A program made the translations under genes and the position numbers. Of a DNA stretch of 64,000 bases, positions 22,701-34,372 are shown one piece after another. Position 1 is the first letter of the stretch. Each line of letters begins with the position of its first letter. This DNA is from Mytilus galloprovincialis. Lineage: Eukaryota; Mollusca; Bivalvia; Mytilida; Mytilidae. The DNA lies in NCBI RefSeq assembly GCF_965363235.1, contig NC_134839.1:59797560-59861559 (forward strand), given 5' to 3'. The notes below the pieces were generated by a model, which ran no database searches, was not told the origin of the DNA, and worked only from the letters and a program-made list of their open reading frames with translations.

Positions 22701-23865
22701 CCTATAGTATTTTTTGGAACAATAATCTGAGATCTCCCATAACCATATTAAGTGTCATGAGCTTATTTGATCTTTTGAGAATCTTTTTTTTTAACTTTGG
22801 ATACTCAACACAAGAGCTTTATATATATGCAAGTTCCTGTTTGTATTATCTGTCGATACCTGTATTTAGGCATTGCAAAAGTTCATTTTTCTAGACTGTT
22901 ATTGACGTCTTTACACTTGTTCCGTTTGATGTTAAATTGTACTGATTGATAGTCTAAAATACATCATTTCTTTAATTTGTTGTTATTGGCTTTCAACTAG
23001 CTGTCAGTAACTGCAAATGTACTCAGATCTGGTCTAGTTTGTTGTAAGGGATGTAAAAATGAACATTCAAGGGGCAATTACTCCAAAAATGGCTGTCAAA
23101 CATATCAGAATAAACTGATTGTATGATCATTTTTGCATTTTTCATTTTTAATCTAGCTTCTACAGCTTCAAAATAATAGCCAATAACTACTATAACTAAA
23201 CATCTCATGCATAACAACTCCAAATTAGTAGTTACATTTTACGCTTAGCCGTCTAGTTTTATTGAAAAAGTTTAATCAAAGATTTAGACTGCGATGATGG
23301 ACGCAATGTGATATATACCAGCTATCAAAACCTTATGGGTCAATTGAATTCAAAATATACCTAATTTGTTTTAAAATATTAAAGTGTATGCAGCAGGACA
23401 TCAAACATGTTTGAATATATTTGCGACTTCCCATTTACCATCAAACATTTGTATCTGATCCAAACTGTAGCAAGCTTGAATGCTGCGTCCATACTTGCCT
23501 ATTCTGCTCAGGGTTTAACTTCTGCAGACGTACCAAGCTGCGAATTGATGGGCATTTACTTATTGATGGGGGAAGCCAGAAAATATTAACGACTTTTGAC
23601 AGAGAAATTTGATGATCAAATTTAAGTTTCTTTGCTAAAACAGTAACTTTGGATTTAAAGATTAAATTTCATATGCAGCTTACTGTAAGGTGTTCATATT
23701 CATATAATAGGATTTATCTAACGATGACCTCACTTACATGTATGATCTATGGTTTAGACTTTTTTGTTAAATACCGGAAATTTATATAATATTTTTATAT
23801 ATAAGTACGTCCATAGAAGTGACAACTCTACGACATATTCATTAATAGATACGCTACTAAAAACA
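22701..23865. other. Intergenic, nothing recognised
   Basis: No exon or repeat that I can support. Overlapping 60-codon open frames near 23407-23612 contain some cysteines but do not match the MSMB exon 2 spacing and lack splice sites. Confidence 0.4.
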
Positions 23866-23930
23866 CATATTATATTCATAATAACTCTAAATATCAGCAC
23901 AACAATGTTTAATCTGATCCTTTTTTGTTC

Positions 23931-24060
23931 TTCCCTCGCTTGGATTCTAACTCATGAAATTGGTATTTCGAGTAGCACGATCTGCAATGTGTCTGTCGCT
24001 GTAGACTACTCGACCATCTAGACTTAACTAGAAAATCAGCTTTCGGTGGCCTAGTGTTAC
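23931..24060 (-). repeat. tRNA-derived SINE-like unit (1)
   Basis: Contains GGATTCTAACTCATGAAATT and ACTACTCGACCATCTAGAC, resembling the complements of a tRNA B box (GGTTCGAATCC) and A box at roughly the right distance. A sister unit lies at 24505-24640. Strand is taken from the promoter-like boxes. Confidence 0.45.
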
Positions 24061-24235
24061 CTTTCCTCGTTAGTAGAATCTAGAATTGTAACACAGTACA
24101 TGACATATAAGGCACGGGGATGGAATTGGTCGGAGCTAATTATCTATCATAAAAGAAAGAAAGATAGTCACAGAGATGTTAAGACGTGTAAACAATTAAC
24201 AACATTACGACAGATCCATCCATAGGATTACCAGT

Positions 24236-24490
24236 AAAGGTGATTGACGGCTGAAAACATATTATATTCATATTTAATCTAAATATCAGCACAGTGAAGG
24301 TGATACTTGGCTGAAAACATATATTATATTCATAATTCCTCTAAGTATCAGCACAGTGAAGGTGATACTGGGCTGAAAACATATATTATATTCATAATTC
24401 CCCTAAGTATCAGCACAGTGAAGGTGATACTCGGCTGAAAACATATATTATATTCATAATTCCTCTTAGTATCAGCACAATACAGTTGAA
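24236..24490. repeat. Four tandem copies of a ~60-base unit
   Basis: Unit GTGAAGGTGATACTNGGCTGAAAACATATATTATATTCATAATTCCTCTAAGTATCAGCACA is represented here by its landmarks GGCTGAAAACATAT and AGTATCAGCACAGTGAAGG, repeated about four times with few changes. The right-hand half of the unit also occurs once at 23870-23905, before the first SINE-like unit, so the array arose between two copies of one duplicated segment. Confidence 0.85.
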
Positions 24491-24504
24491 TCTACAAATG
24501 TTTG

Positions 24505-24640
24505 TCTTCCCTCGCCATGATTCGAACTTATGCTATTGGATCGAATATCTAGAAAACACCGCCTGTACTGTGTAAATTGCTCTAGACCATTCGACCACCT
24601 AGACTGAATTCGTTATTCAGCTTTCGTTGGCTTGCAAGAC
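24505..24640 (-). repeat. tRNA-derived SINE-like unit (2)
   Basis: Contains CATGATTCGAACTTATG and GACCATTCGACCACCTAGAC, better preserved box-like words than the sister unit at 23931-24060, and the same following sequence ATTCAGCTTTCG. Confidence 0.5.
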
Positions 24641-25399
24641 CAAACACTCCTCTGCGGAGTAAATTGACGATATTTACTATATGTTTATCTGTAGATCATG
24701 TTCTGATGATCTTTTTTGACATTTAAAATTTTCCTCCATTCAATCAGAGTTTCGGTCTAATAGATACACCTTATCGCTACTTGGAAATTTATTCCGTTTG
24801 ACCCGAGAATCTGTCCCGCTTGAATTTTTGACGTCATACAACAATAACTTTCTATTTTGGCGTCAGATATTTTGTAGTATGAAGTAAAAATTCTACGGGA
24901 ACCTTTGTGAAGTCCAGTAATGGCCGACAAATAGCGAGAAGGTGTAGGTTAGGTAGAGTGTGACATTCTTAACTTTTTTGTCTTATCAGATTTTTTCAAC
25001 CTAAAACGATTTTCAAGATGGAAATATTGGTTTACAAGAACGCAAACAAAAGTTTATTACCCATATGTTCTATTTTCAACCTGGCAACAATGATGTTTAG
25101 TAGGTGGAATCATTGGACCTTGGACTAATTACCCTAATGATGATTGTGGCAGGTTTGGTTTTAATTGGCTAAGGAGATTCTTCAACGAGATGTTTGTTCA
25201 AATTAACAAACAACGATAGACGACAACAGACGAACTTAAAGTTATGCAAAAAGGACTAATTGGTCCCCCTGTGTCATTTAAGCTAGAACAAAAACACACA
25301 TATAATTATCAAGAAATGTATGGCTTTTAATTGATTAAAATAGTAGAAGATTTACAGACTTCATTATTTCGTTCAGTGAATACGTAGTTTTCTTTAAAT
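24640..25399 (-). repeat. Right arm of the inverted duplication downstream of gene D
   Basis: Reverse complement of the region after gene B (18706-19460). With genes D and B included, this forms a large imperfect palindrome whose spacer (about 19460-24640) holds orphan exon C and the TRIM pseudogenes. Confidence 0.75.
24970..25265 (-). mobile_element. Degraded Helitron-like mollusc repeat downstream of gene D
   Basis: Complement of the 18835-19110 fossil: GGCAGGTTTGGTTTTAATTG and AACAAACAACGATAGACGAC. It sits at the same distance and orientation relative to gene D as the other copy does to gene B. Confidence 0.6.
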
Positions 25400-28300
25400 T
25401 TAACGTCCAACACCGGAGACTTGTGGACAAGGCTGTGATTCATCACTAATAAGGACAGCCTTTTGCGAACAAGGTCCATCAGCTACCACTTTACAATCAT
25501 CAGAATGACTACTGATGTATCCACCAATGCTGAAACAGAAAGTCAAGTTATATACATGTGAATGGAATTTGGTGGTTGAGGATGAAAAAGGAAGATAGAT
25601 GGAGAAAACAGAGGTATTTGTTTATCTTTATTTAATGTGAATACTACACTTATCTTGACATATGACTGTAAAAAAAACATTATTTAATTTTATCCCAAAT
25701 TGAACACATATATATTAAATCCGTTAAGTTTGATATTTCCAAAAATATCTTGAATTTGAATACTCGCGAACAAATTGTCAAAAAAACAAGTACACCAGAA
25801 AAAGAACAGATAATTCTAGTTTAGTGAAATAGAGTAGCATAAATGAAACCAGTGTGACGAAAATAAAAACGACTTACAAGCAGCAACTCAAGGATCCTTT
25901 CCTACAATCACAGTTGACACACTCTTCAAAAGATTTATACCGTGTTCCGTCTTTTATTATTTGTTCTTTGTAAACACAATCTAACGAAAACAAATGATTG
26001 GATGGTTAAATGACAGACAAAGTATTTATGTGATCTTAACTGACAATGTATTATTTATTTCTTTAAATGGATTCACTACAGATTTATTGAAATACATAAA
26101 AACTCCCCTATGACTCTATGATTTTAACTGTATACGCTAGACTCGCGTTTCGTCTACATGAGACTCGACCTTTTAGCTCAAATTTTAACGGTTGGAAGGC
26201 AATAACAAAGTAAAGTTCATCGAAAAACAAAAAAATCACAAAAGTGTGCCAAATCTTTGCCTCGATGTGAAAATCTTTAAGTTTTTAAAATTTTACATGT
26301 TATCAATAAAATGTACAGAAAATTACATATCAATGTTTCAGCCATAAACAACAGCAGTTTTGCTAAAGTTAATGCATGTGGTTCGACCAAACAATTTATA
26401 AATTATGTTTGTTCAATGATTTAGAAAACCTAATATTGTGAAAATGATCATTATTTCGATAATCTTTTTTTCTGATTAAATTTACTACTTTCACTTTTTA
26501 AAAACAGACAAAACTATCAATCGTTTAATTAATCAGAATAATAAATGTAATTCATCGAATGTTTCAGTAATAGAGGTACTTGAAAACGAAGAAATTAGTA
26601 TGTTTAGTAGAAATGAAAGATGCTTAGATTACCATTGAAAAAAGATAAACAAAAATTGAGATCATCTGTGTAGCCGACATTTATCCATAGATATACAACA
26701 GATATAATATGAAAAAAACAATGGCATAATAAGGATTTTTAGAAATACTTTGATCTAAGATCTAAAGGAGTTACTCAAGGTCCTCCTTGCTTTTTTTATA
26801 GCTTTAAATCGCGTGTCACTATTGAGTTTTTGTGAAGACGTCAGACGTACAAAATGATATTCAATTATTTTTGTATACGCATATGTCAAACAAAGCATTC
26901 AGAAACGTATGACATTGACACTTTTTTCTATAAATGTTATGAAATGGTTGATAATAATCAAACGATAACAAATGATAATGGTTATTTATTGCTAAATTAT
27001 CAAAGACCTAGCAAATGTCTACAAGTATGACACTTAACGATAACTCTCCACCTCATCCTACCTTTGCAGTTACCAAATAATAAATATATTGAGGGACAAG
27101 CCCTATTATATAGTGTTTCGTATCACATTAATATTTGTTAAATCAACTTTTGAATATCATCTGATTGGACGCCGAGAGGTATAGTGAATGTGTTTATGGA
27201 CAGGAACTAATTATGTAACTCAGGGTGGTTGTTCGAACTCCGGTCGCGACAAATAAAAGTTTACAAAAGTTTAAAGTAACTTTTTAAACTAATTCCGAAA
27301 TCGGTAAACGTGCCTATTCAAATTTAATATAAATTATTCATATAAAAGTGCTCCATTGAATATATTCGAGATCATGCCATTTTAATATTTGACCGTACGT
27401 GTTACTATATCAAATAATCAGAGGATGACCGTTTTGACATCGGAAAATGTCGATTTTTAAAAGTTTTAATTCTGATTACAAAGTGTAATTTAAAGAACAA
27501 ATATGCAACTTATAGTTTTCACAATCTCTTAAACTAATTTCAATGCTCTTCACTGTCGTTCTTCTTTTGGCCTTTTTAACATTTTCTGATTCGAGCATTT
27601 CTGATGAGTCTGTTGAAGACGAAACGCGCGTCTGGCGCAAAAATAAAATTTCAATTCTGGTATCTATGATGAGTTTATTTTCGTGATCTTAATACTTATT
27701 GTTTCTGCATCATTAAGAAAAAGTTTTAAAATGTAGATACGAATTTAATTGCAATTTTTGACAGGGAAGATCGTTACTCGTCGATCGTTAATTTTATGTA
27801 GTTGATTAATATAATTATGTTAGATATCACAGTAAAAATACGTTGTTAAATTGATAATTTTTAAGAATAAGTTTTCTCAAAGAATAAATGAGATTAGATG
27901 CGTCCTATTCAAATAAACAACAACAACACCATAAACATTAGTGATATTTCTTTTTTAATAAGAATTCTACAGCTAAAGCTATAAACTTCCTATTCACATA
28001 TTTGCATCTATGAAAGCATTAAGTAAAACTTAACATCTATTTGTGTTTGTAAAACACCTGCCTCAAGGTAGTTCAGGGGTATAGAAAAAAAAATTACACG
28101 CCAAAATATTGATTTTATAAACTTTTTTGAATAAAATAATAAAAAGTATGGGTCACCACGCTATTTTCCAAGGTACGAGTTGTTCAAAATTTACAAAGTT
28201 CGCTTAGATTGCTCATGAAAAAACACATTTTGTGCATAAAAAGAAATCTATCAGACAGAATTTGAAATAAAATTTGAGAAGATAGGTTTTATAAAACATT

Positions 28301-28907
28301 TTAAGAAAATAAAAATAAAAATGATGTCACCGATTGTGTTTTCTTGCTATAAGTAAAACATGAAAATTCCCTGCAAGTCCAGTATTAATTTTCTACTTAA
28401 ATAGTTATCTCCCCTTGGACTGCTTCTTTGAAAAAAAAAATTCTAAAAGCACAAATATTTGGTATTTGTGAAACCTTTTCGATAAAGAAATGGATAACTA
28501 AGTTTTCTTAAATAAACAGTGTAACCAATAAATTGCATATCTGTCTCCAAATTTGCAGATTTTTAGTTGCAGCGTTGCAATAAAAGTGTGGCAAACGATT
28601 AATTCTTATAAAAGGTCTAAATTCATTGATGAAAATGATTTTTAACTGGTAAAAATTCATGCCCCAATTATTCATACAGCACCGCATTCAGTTGAAACTG
28701 TTTTTAAAGGTAAGACGGAGTTGGAAAGTACAAGATAAATTTTCGGTAAGCGTTGTTATCATGATGACTATCATCATTTACATTTAAAATTTATATATAA
28801 AAAAAAAGATTAAATTTACCTGTAGGTGGCTGCGCAAAACAGTACCCATCAACAGTTGAAGACAGTCCTACGATCAGAAAAAACACACAGAGTTGAATGT
28901 GTACCAT
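25400..28907 (-). CDS. Beta-microseminoprotein-like secreted protein (copy D, intact)
   Basis: Minus-strand exons 28907-28820, 25980-25878 and 25529-25400; introns of 2839 and 348 bases with GT..AG ends and the same phases (1, 2) as gene B. They code 106 residues: signal peptide MVHIQLCVFFLIVGLSSTVD-G, mature start YCF, then DCVYKEQIIKDG, the ECVNCDCRKGSLSCC core, and SHSDDCKVVADGPC leading to QPCPQVSGVGR. All ten family cysteines are kept. Exon 2 joins exon 3 as TT|C, giving Phe after CC where others have Ser. Intron 1 has grown by repeat insertion, with a short core repeat at 27590-27670. The gene is the inverted partner of B and, with its upstream flank, a tandem relative of F and G. Confidence 0.88.
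27590..27680 (+). repeat. Short mussel core repeat (GACGAAACGCGCGTCTGGCG)
   Basis: Contains the palindromic core ACGCGCGT within GACGAAACGCGCGTCTGGCG, followed by a TCTGGTATCTATGATGAGTT tail. Other copies: 41425-41510 (+), 46110-46185 (-), and diverged ones near 2105, 26130, 49280, 52665, 56060, 56655 and 57310. Probably a SINE or other small element; class not assignable from here. Confidence 0.65.
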
Positions 28908-28946
28908 GTTGATAAAACGTAGATAAGCCAGATGTATGCTGCTACG

Positions 28947-28954
28947 TATTTATA
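28947..28954 (-). promoter_or_regulatory. TATA box of MSMB-like gene D
   Basis: TATAAATA on the minus strand, 40 bases upstream of the ATG, in the same context as genes B and E. Confidence 0.65.
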
Positions 28955-29749
28955 TCCAAAAAAAATAATTGCTTTAACAAAACACTTGCTTGGCAATTAT
29001 AGAATTGAGTGTTGTTAATCATCAAACTGGTATTTGAATGGATGTTTTTTTTAACAAATCCACGTACTAACATCCTGGACACATGTTCATAGATTGCTTC
29101 CGATCATTAGCTATTTATCGTAAAGGTTATATGTTGTAACATAATTCATAACAATTTGCATGACAAAATATACTTTAATAATTCTGAATTGTAACATGAA
29201 ATACTTGTATTCTGTACTTTAAGTCGTTATAAATCTTTGTGTTGTTTAAACAGAAAAGAAGGTATCAAATGGTACAATCAAATACCATAAATGGAAGAAA
29301 AAAAAACAACACTTATACCAAAACTCAAAAACCATCAGTGAAATACAATAAAACCCTATGAGCAAAAACGGTTAGTCCCTAATCCTGACTTGGTGCATGA
29401 ATTCATTTAAAGATAACCAAATACATTGTAATGAACGTTGGGATCTTCTTATGATCTATCCATCTTCTGCTTTAAACGGATGGCGTACCTCTATCCAATC
29501 AACTTGTCTTATGTTCATGTTTAACCTATCGCTTTCGTTATGTGGTTTATAAAAAAAATCTTCCTCCTGATTACGGAGAAGATTTTAAACTTCGTATTTT
29601 CCCAAGGTGAACTTTTAGGTTTTCGATATAATCTACCTCAGTGTTCTCATTTACGTTCGGGATTTGTTGCAAAAGATTAATGATCTTCATGAACAATCAA
29701 AAAAAAAGCATGAAGCACGTAAACATAAGTAAAATGGTTTTTATTATAA

Positions 29750-29945
29750 AAGAGGGACGAAAGTTACCAGAGAGACAGTAAAATTCATAGATCGATAATA
29801 AACTGACAACGCCATGGCTAAAAATGACAAAGACAAACAGACAAATAACAGTACAAAAGACACAACATAGAAAACTAAGGACTAAGCAACACGAACCCCT
29901 CCGAAACTGGGGGTGATATCAGGTTCTCCGGAATAGTAAGCAGAT
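29750..29945 (-). repeat. Mussel dispersed repeat, family alpha
   Basis: AGAGGGACGAAAGTTACCAG through GGGGGTGATATCAGG. It lies 0.8 kb upstream of gene D. The bases between (28955-29750) are the gene's diverged upstream region and AT-rich DNA. Confidence 0.7.
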
Positions 29946-30251
29946 AAAACGATGCTTATCCTTTTGGACTAGTTTTAATTTAGTTCGCTGTCATTTGCTA
30001 AATAAATTTTCTCACAGCAATTGCTAAATGATTTGGCGTATGAATTCTATGTCAGAATCAATTAGCACTATTTACCTTTCAGTGTACGTTTGTGTACTTT
30101 TTCTTTTATTACGGCTTTTCCCTTGCCAATGCGTGATACAATTGGGGAAGTTATATCGAGAGTTAAGGTTACTGCATATCAAAAAGCTATCGGCTTAAGA
30201 TGAGAGTCCGCGGGATGATAATAGAATAATTCTGAAGATTTTTAACACTAT

Positions 30252-30640
30252 AAAAAAGAAGATGTGGTATGATTGCCAATGAGACAACTATCCACATAAG
30301 ACCAAAATGACACAGACATTAACAAATATAGGTCACCGTACGGCCTTCAACAATGAGCAAAGCCCATACCGCATAGTCAGCTATAACAGGCCCGATAAGA
30401 CAATGTAAAACAATTCAAACGAGAAAACTAACGGCCTTATTTATGTAAAAAAAATGAACGAAAAACAAATATCTAACACATAAACAAACGACAACCACTG
30501 AATTACAGGCTCCTGACTTGGGACAGGCACATACATAAATAATGTGGCGGGGTTAAAAATGTTAGCGGGATCCCAACCCTCCCCCTAACCTGGGACAGTG
30601 GTATAACAGTACAACATAAGAACGAACTATAAAAATCAAC
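30252..30640 (+). repeat. Mussel dispersed repeat, family gamma
   Basis: GAAGATGTGGTATGATTGCC through CGTACGGCCTTCAACAATGA to GGGACAGTGGTATAACAG. Partial copies lie at 17165-17280, 10752-10850, 48703-48750 and 54150-54300. No coding capacity. Confidence 0.65.
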
Positions 30641-31044
30641 TAGTGCTTTTACAACTTACAGTCTGCTTTCTTTACAGCAGAGATAGTATTAATTATCCTA
30701 ATCCAAACTACTGAAGAAAGAGACCGATTCTGTTGAGCCGCAACTCCTCTGAAAACATACAAAGTCGGAAACATTTGTGTCGTATAAATGTAGTGTTTTT
30801 ACTTACTACATTAGCTTTTGAAACAATCTTTTTTCCACAAAAAACTACATTCTTTGAGAAAATATTCCAACTCGGAGACTGTTATCGATCAGTGTCTTAT
30901 ACGCTTTCGCACATGCTCATTCGACGTACTGCATGCGAATTTTAAGAACTCTTAGTTTCACATGTTTCAACTCTTCTCTAATTGTAACGCAATTTTGCGG
31001 GCATCTTCTAGTATCTTTGTAAAAAACTGATTGATAAAATTGTG

Positions 31045-31195
31045 ATCGGAAATGGGGAATTTGTAAGATACAACACTGACCTAAGAGCAGAAAACAGCCG
31101 AAAACCACCAATGGGTTTGCAGTACAGTGAAAAAATCCCGCACTCGGAGACGTGCTTCAGCTAGTCCTTAAACAAAAATGTGTAACACAGGAATG
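31045..31195 (-). repeat. Mussel dispersed repeat, family beta, 3' end
   Basis: Same complementary words as at 21545-21690 (AGCAGAAAACAGCCGAA, AATCCCGCACTCGGAGAC). Confidence 0.6.
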
Positions 31196-31269
31196 GCACC
31201 AAATGCTCGAAATTTTCATATATTGTCTATGTTTTTTTTTTAAATTTGATTAGAATCATGATTATAGCT

Positions 31270-32720
31270 GATGTAAAGATTCTACAAAAGTAATGTGTAA
31301 CAAAAACTTCTTTGCACATGATGATAACACTAGTTATCTAGTAGTTGATACATGCAAACATTTAACAATTAACAGACAGATGTTTAAAAGGGTTGTTCCT
31401 AGTCTTTTGTGTTGATCAATGGTAAACAAAAAGTGTTGCTACTACAGTTTAACAAGCATATTTATTCGATATTGTTTCACGACATATCAACTTGTTTGTT
31501 TTGTGTAGGGGATTTAATTTGAAATCTTTCCCTCTAACATTATAAACTTGGCCTGTTAATTATACCTTTGTTTATTTTTAATACTTATCCCGTTATAGAA
31601 CAGTACAATAACATTTATTAACAAAATACTGGTCCATCTCATATAACTAGAGATGTTTTTAAAATCAAAGTTTACCAAAGTATATTATAAAATATCATAC
31701 TAGAATAAAGATGTTTTTCATTTTATAGATTTTAAAATCATTGGTCCATATCATGGTATACCTTTAGTGTTCCAGCTTTAGTTTGTTTAGGCTGATTTAT
31801 GTACTTGATCTTCACATTGGTCCATATCATGGTATATATTTAGTGTTCCAGCTTTAGTTTATTTAGGCTGATTAATGTAATTGATCTTTATCTCTAATAA
31901 TAAAATGTTACAAAAAAAGACAATAATGTAAGACGATGATATATGTATGTATAAAATTTTAGTAAACATTTAGCTTGTATAAGGTTATTTGATACCTATG
32001 ATACTATAATAGACTTACATTTAAAAGTACAAAAACGACTAATGGAACAACATTGACTCCAATTGTATCCATATCATCGTATCAAGCAAGCAATTATTCT
32101 GTAAAAATATTTGTCATAACAAAAGTACTGGTATTTAAGACACATCATATGACATAATATTATGTTTATTTGTACTCCATAGAGTAATTAAGAGACGATT
32201 ATATACATTGTACTGTGAATTTGTGGTAATTATTTATTATTTTGAGTGGATAATAAATAATAAATAGCTTTGCTCGATTTTTTTTTTATATTCACGTTAC
32301 TAGTATCATATCGTGATGACACTCCGTAGTCTGACATTTGCTTTATAATACATAATTAAAAAAAAAGTACATTGATATAGCAACAAACGACACAGAAAAC
32401 AACTTCACATGTAAAGGTCGAAAAAAAAGTCTTGAAACCACATAAGGTGCCAGCACAATATGCTTTTCTTATAGTCGTAACGAGTCTACAAAACATAGGG
32501 TGTGAATGCAACGAAAAGTATTCAAGACCAGCAAAAACAATTTCATTTTTGAATTTTCCTCTGAGTTCAGTATTTTTATGATTTTATTTTATAAATGACA
32601 TGAGACAACCACCGACGCGATATATGTGATAGAAATATGAATGTCTGTGGATAAACACGTTTATTATGTCAATATTAAGTCGTGGCTCTGGCGTACAGCA
32701 CCGTCATCTTTGTATCTTTG
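31270..32720 (-). repeat. Segmental duplication shared with 51380-52460
   Basis: Shared landmarks in the same order: ACTTATCCCG..TATAGAACAGT, ATCATGGTAT..AGCTTTAGTTTGTTTAGGCTG, GTAATTAAGAGA, TATTTTGAGTGGATAAT and GACACAGAAAACAAC. The partner lies upstream of gene G, and this block lies upstream of gene D, so both are flanks of the duplicated minus-strand unit. No gene is seen inside. Confidence 0.7.
31741..31885. repeat. Two tandem copies of a ~73-base unit
   Basis: TTGGTCCATATCATGGTATA...TAGTGTTCCAGCTTTAGTTT appears twice in a row (from about 31741 and 31817). The related block at 51540 has one copy, so the doubling happened after the segmental duplication. Confidence 0.75.
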
Positions 32721-33039
32721 GGGAGTCATGTGTTAAAATCAAATATCATTGATCCGACAATTGTCTAAATTTATTGTTTTCCATTCTAGGCATGAATTTT
32801 GGCGTGATTAGGTGTGGATACTTACCAAAGATATTTTTTAGTAAATACAACCTATGACTCTTTCATTTTGCAATAGCATTAAACATTTTACTTTTCTACA
32901 CTTTACACAACTATTTCCCATTCTAAACTTAAAGACACATTGTTAGTTTTTGCCTGTTGTGTTTAATACAACGGAATAGCCAACGCAGAAGCAAGTATCT
33001 TTTTTTAGGCAACCAAACATTCTTGATTTTTTACTGACA

Positions 33040-33535
33040 ACATTTGTGTTATGTATAGAGAACATGTTGTTTTACGAACAATCGAAATTCTCATGGAAAC
33101 CAGCTGTGCTCCTCTTCTTGCTGACTTTTTGCAGTTGAACATCATACATGAACTTCTTAAAAAGAAAGAAACGATATATAGGTGATGATATTTCACTAAA
33201 TAATTCAAAGAATACAACAGATTTAGTTTAGTCTGTCTCATATCTTATATTACATCTGAAACTAGCAATGAGATTCGGTTACAAAAAACAACTTTATGAC
33301 AAAAGAGATGATCCCAGCTTCCAAATTATGGAATTTTCACTTCACTTCTATGTAGATTATTCAAGCAGCGCTTGCACACATTGTATATATCTCCCAGTTA
33401 AAACGATAATCCAGGGCTTTCATTTCCTTTCATGATTTCCTTGATAAAAGATTGCTGTTCACGATGAATCTATTGAACCAATAGGTTCAAAATGTAACCT
33501 ATTGGAATGGACTTATTACCCTAGTTTTTTCTAAC
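33040..33535 (+). mobile_element. Reverse-transcriptase retroelement relic (1)
   Basis: Broken remnant, closely matching 46740-47130. Recognisable pieces include a leucine-rich GTNCAPLLADLF-like stretch and, at the 3' end, a FLDKRLLFTMNLLN-like stretch known from a widespread invertebrate reverse-transcriptase family (possibly Penelope-like). It carries several breaks and is old. An alpha repeat follows directly, perhaps its 3' tail. Confidence 0.6.
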
Positions 33536-33640
33536 ATGAGCAACACGACGGGTGAGTCATATGAAGCAGAATCTGGTAACCCTTCCGGAGCACTTGAGAT
33601 CACTTCTTGTGTCTTATTTCTTATTTTGCAGTTTTATTCT
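33536..33640 (+). repeat. Mussel dispersed repeat, family alpha (5' part, opposite direction)
   Basis: GAGCAACACGACGGGTGAGT through CCCTTCCGGAGCACTTGAGA; the complement of the end of the alpha blocks elsewhere. From 33730 the GGCAACAGTAGTATACCG repeat start follows. 33800-34370 holds nothing I recognise. Confidence 0.6.
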
Positions 33641-34372
33641 TTATGCACCTGTTCAAAGGCAGCAGTATGTTCAGTGGTTTCCGTTGTTACAGTATATTAT
33701 GTTAGTTTTTCGTTTATTATTTTGTATATAAATAAAGGCAACAGTAGTATACCGCTGTTCGAACTTTCGTTTTCTCATTTGAATAGTTTTACATTTGTCA
33801 TTTCGGGTCCTTGAATAAAGCTGGATTTGTTGTATGGGTTTTGTTTGTTGTTGAAGGCCTTACAATGACCTAAAGTTGTTAATTTCATCAATTGCTAAAA
33901 GACTTCTTGTCGTCTATGTTAACAAAGGGCCGAAAGTGCCAGTATAATATTCAAAACATATTGTGAAAACCGATGAGCCCCCTTGGTCTTTTAATGTCCA
34001 TTGAAATCGATGAACTTTTAGACAATGTGCATATACAGATGGTGTCAAGAAAATTTCCTAGAATAATGCGATCTTCAATATCAACGAAGGACTTAAATTA
34101 TCACTTTTCAGCAAACAATCGTCAAAATTCAGGTCAAAGGGCACAGGGAAATCTCTTCACCTCCCTAATCACTCAATCTTCCTAATATTATGTAAAAAGT
34201 TATTTAATGTAAGATGCAAACGAGACCAAAAGGAATTTAGGTTGACATCTTGTCTTCTATCCATCTACAAGTGTATGACATTCTATTTAATTATAAGAAA
34301 ACTGTAGGAATTATACAGGATTATTCGTATCATTTAACACAGTGATATAAAAACACATCATGTTATTAAACT

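Noticed and set aside
23407-23612. Cysteine-containing frame considered as an MSMB exon 2
   Set aside because: It has ECC and CLFC words, but the spacing does not fit C-x2-C-x-C-x6-CC and there are no splice sites at the expected places.
23931-24640. Possible functional tRNA genes on the minus strand
   Set aside because: Box-like words are present, but no acceptor stem or anticodon arm can be paired convincingly; SINE-like units are the simpler reading.
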